NCBI GenBank assembly: GCA_002497345.1
Contig: DANS01000030.1
Span: forward strand, 29,551-44,003
DNA length: 14,453 bases
From: Thermoproteus sp. UBA157
Lineage (GTDB): Archaea > Thermoproteota > Thermoprotei > Thermoproteales > Thermoproteaceae
Direction: 5' to 3'
In this document: positions 13,610-14,453 of the stretch, in pieces
How positions within the stretch are numbered: position 1 is the first letter of the stretch
Layout of the letters: each line of letters starts with the position of its first letter
The notes under the pieces: model-generated
Databases searched by the model: none
The model's input: the letters and a program-made list of their open reading frames with translations, nothing else
Told to the model about the DNA's origin: nothing
Program-made: the position numbers and the translations under genes

Positions 13610-14068
13610 ATGGGGCGGACTGGATGGTTTGTCTTGCTCACGGCGTTTTCGATTGGCGGCTTGATCTCATCCGCGCTCGTCCTCTATCTGTGGTACGTGC
13701 TGGGGACTGCGCCGCCTGGGTGTTACCTGCCTAACAGAATACTGCCAAGCGTCACCATCGACTGCGTCAAGGTGCTAGCCAGCCCTTATTCTCGCGTTGG
13801 CCCGATTCCGCTGGATGGGCTCGCTGCTGTGTGGTTCGCGGCGAACATCGGCATGGTGACGGCTTATTTCTACGCCCATAGGCGTAGCGTGTTGAAGGCG
13901 CTCCTCTACTGGCGGCTGATGGGGCTCGCCATTTTGCCTTACTTGCTATATGCCGAGTTCGCCGTGCTCAAGGCCCTCTGCATCTATTGTACAATGATGC
14001 ATATATTTATTATTATAGATTTCATTATAATAAGTTTATTTATAAAAAGAGCCGAGTTTGTTAAGTAA
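13610..14068 (+). CDS. Vitamin K epoxide reductase (VKOR) family membrane thiol oxidase
   Basis: An integral membrane enzyme that, like bacterial DsbB, re-oxidises disulfide-forming proteins and passes electrons to a quinone. In 152 residues it has four or five hydrophobic segments (about 7-30, 68-88, 98-118, 126-146). The outer loop after the first carries C38 and C52, and C52 is followed six residues on by the conserved Ser58 in VLASPYS and by GIPL-like GPIPLDGL. The quinone-side active site is C124-I-Y-C127. These are the VKOR hallmarks, although the loop cysteines are further apart than the usual spacing of six to eight. No thioredoxin domain is fused, so a partner must be encoded elsewhere. 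PDO and the thioredoxins in this window are candidates. The 3' end is notably AT-rich (14000-14068), encoding an Ile/Phe-rich last helix. Confidence 0.85.
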   Translation: MGRTGWFVLLTAFSIGGLISSALVLYLWYVLGTAPPGCYLPNRILPSVTIDCVKVLASPYSRVGPIPLDGLAAVWFAANIGMVTAYFYAHRRSVLKALLYWRLMGLAILPYLLYAEFAVLKALCIYCTMMHIFIIIDFIIISLFIKRAEFVK

Positions 14069-14102
14069 TTATTTCTTTTCCTTCTTCTTCTCCTTCTTGC
14101 TC
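14038..14102. terminator. Overlapping T-rich terminators of two convergent genes
   Basis: The VKOR and 39-residue genes end at adjacent bases: TAATTA (14066-14071) holds both stops. Downstream on the plus strand comes a long T/C run (from 14069), and downstream on the minus strand a CTTTTTATAAATAAA run (14052-14038). Crenarchaeal termination occurs at T-rich tracts, so each transcript probably ends within the other's coding end. Confidence 0.45.
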
Positions 14103-14188
14103 TGCTCCTCGTTGCTTGTCTCAATGCCGAGCTTCTTGGCCTCTTCCTCAGAGGTCATGAACAAGCTAGTCCTCTGCCTCCCGCCCAT
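14069..14188 (-). CDS. Small highly charged 39-residue protein, unrecognised
   Basis: ATG at 14188 opens a 40-codon frame (39 residues plus TAA). The first part has a basic N-terminus (MGGRQRTSLF), the middle is acidic and helical (TSEEEAKKLGIE), and the end is a Lys/Glu repeat (QSKKEKKKEKK). A TATA-like AAAAGTATTTTAGG (14220-14207) is centred 25 bases before the ATG, giving the same leaderless layout as the neighbouring genes, which supports a real gene. GGCGGGAGG lies just inside the start, not before it. I do not recognise the family; the composition resembles small ribosomal or nucleic-acid-associated proteins, but that is not evidence of function. It diverges from the CC1 chromatin protein gene and abuts VKOR tail to tail with no spacer. 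Confidence 0.65.
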   Translation of the reverse strand: MGGRQRTSLFMTSEEEAKKLGIETSNEEQSKKEKKKEKK

Positions 14189-14206
14189 GGCTCTGCGTAG
14201 ACTTCG

Positions 14207-14245
14207 CCTAAAATACTTTTCTTAACCGCTAGAGGTTTATACCTA
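14207..14245. promoter_or_regulatory. Divergent promoters of the 39-residue protein and CC1
   Basis: In the 72-base gap, cctaaaatactttt (14207-14220) gives a minus-strand TATA box 25 bases before the ATG at 14188. gtttataccta (14235-14245) is centred about 21 bases before the CC1 ATG at 14261. The distance to the CC1 start is slightly short, so its 5' end may fall a few bases inside or at the ATG. Confidence 0.5.
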
Positions 14246-14260
14246 AGTGTTCAGATCGAC

Positions 14261-14428
14261 ATGCCCCAGAAGCTGAAGTTCTACGACATAAAGGCCAAGC
14301 AGGCGTTCGAGACGGACAAGTACGAGACCGTCGAGAAGAACACGGCCAGAGGCCCCATGATATTCGCGGTGGCCACGTCGCCGTATACCGGCATCAAGGT
14401 CTGGAGGCTAATAGGCAAGAAGAAATAA
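14261..14428 (+). CDS. cc1: Crenarchaeal chromatin protein CC1
   Basis: A 55-residue monomeric DNA-binding protein found in Thermoproteales, where it helps package the chromosome alongside Alba; members bind single- and double-stranded DNA with little sequence preference. The sequence is strongly recognisable: basic start (MPQKLKFYDIKAKQAFE), a central TARGPMIFAV (28-37) and the end SPYTGIKVWRLIGKKK (40-55). It fits a small all-beta, OB-like fold with Lys/Arg and aromatic residues (F7, Y8, F35, Y42, W48) available for nucleic acid contact. There are no cysteines. It starts at ATG 14261, with TATA box about 21 bases upstream. Its presence is the best taxonomic marker in the window. It ends 25 bases before the window edge. 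Confidence 0.88.
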   Translation: MPQKLKFYDIKAKQAFETDKYETVEKNTARGPMIFAVATSPYTGIKVWRLIGKKK

Positions 14429-14453
14429 GCGGCACGGAACCTCCCCTTTTTCC
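14429..14453 (+). terminator. Possible T-rich terminator after CC1
   Basis: Right after the CC1 stop the plus strand reads cctcccctttttcc (about 14440-14453), a pyrimidine-rich run with five T, the kind of tract at which archaeal RNA polymerase terminates. The window ends here, so its full extent is not seen. Confidence 0.35.

Noticed and set aside
1..14453. Mobile elements, CRISPR, tRNA or prophage
   Set aside because: No spaced direct repeats, no transposase or integrase motifs, no tRNA cloverleaf seen by eye, and the gene content is ordinary chromosomal housekeeping plus redox genes.

Overview
The window reads as chromosomal DNA of a hyperthermophilic crenarchaeon of the order Thermoproteales, most likely Thermoproteaceae (Thermoproteus/Pyrobaculum-like). 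The grounds are a gene for the small chromatin protein CC1 at the right end, archaeal gene content (uL6, an Lhr-type helicase, a tandem-thioredoxin protein disulfide oxidoreductase), very frequent GTG starts, AGG/AGA-rich arginine codons, and TATA boxes centred about 21-27 bases before start codons with almost no room for a 5' leader. I see no tRNA, rRNA, CRISPR array, insertion sequence or phage gene. Coding density is very high and no gene-free stretch exceeds about 80 bases.

Left part (1-5979). A probable HEPN-nucleotidyltransferase relic (minus) diverges from a DsbD/CcdA-like membrane protein with an N-terminal thioredoxin domain (plus). The latter converges on a minus-strand operon: malate dehydrogenase, a protein with a very basic tail, then a protein disulfide oxidoreductase (PDO). 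Upstream lie a FAD/NAD(P)H-dependent CoA-disulfide reductase/NADH oxidase family enzyme and a thioredoxin that appears split over two reading frames.

Middle (6021-9680). An MFS transporter overlaps the end of the uL6 ribosomal protein gene (minus). Divergent from uL6 run an XTP/dITP pyrophosphatase and a four-CBS-domain protein. The CBS gene overlaps tail to tail with a minus-strand gene for an exported, C-terminally anchored, four-cysteine protein.

Right part (9757-14453). A full-length Lhr-type superfamily 2 helicase with a C-terminal Cys4 zinc finger is followed by a GlmU-like left-handed beta-helix acyltransferase whose nucleotidyltransferase domain looks decayed, and by a VKOR-family membrane thiol oxidase. 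VKOR abuts head-on a 39-residue charged protein not previously listed among longer reading frames. The chromatin protein CC1 closes the window.

The unifying theme is thiol/disulfide chemistry. Five or six of about 17 genes are redox proteins of this kind: the CcdA-thioredoxin fusion, PDO, the CxxC thioredoxin, the CoA-disulfide reductase-like enzyme and VKOR, with the exported four-cysteine protein as a possible substrate. My inference is that VKOR and PDO drive disulfide formation, while the CcdA fusion carries reducing power across the membrane. The genes are not one operon, so the functional link is a hypothesis. The most interesting single items are the split thioredoxin, the Cx7C active site in the PDO N-half, the HEPN-MNT relic, the decayed GlmU-like protein and the two unrecognised small charged proteins.
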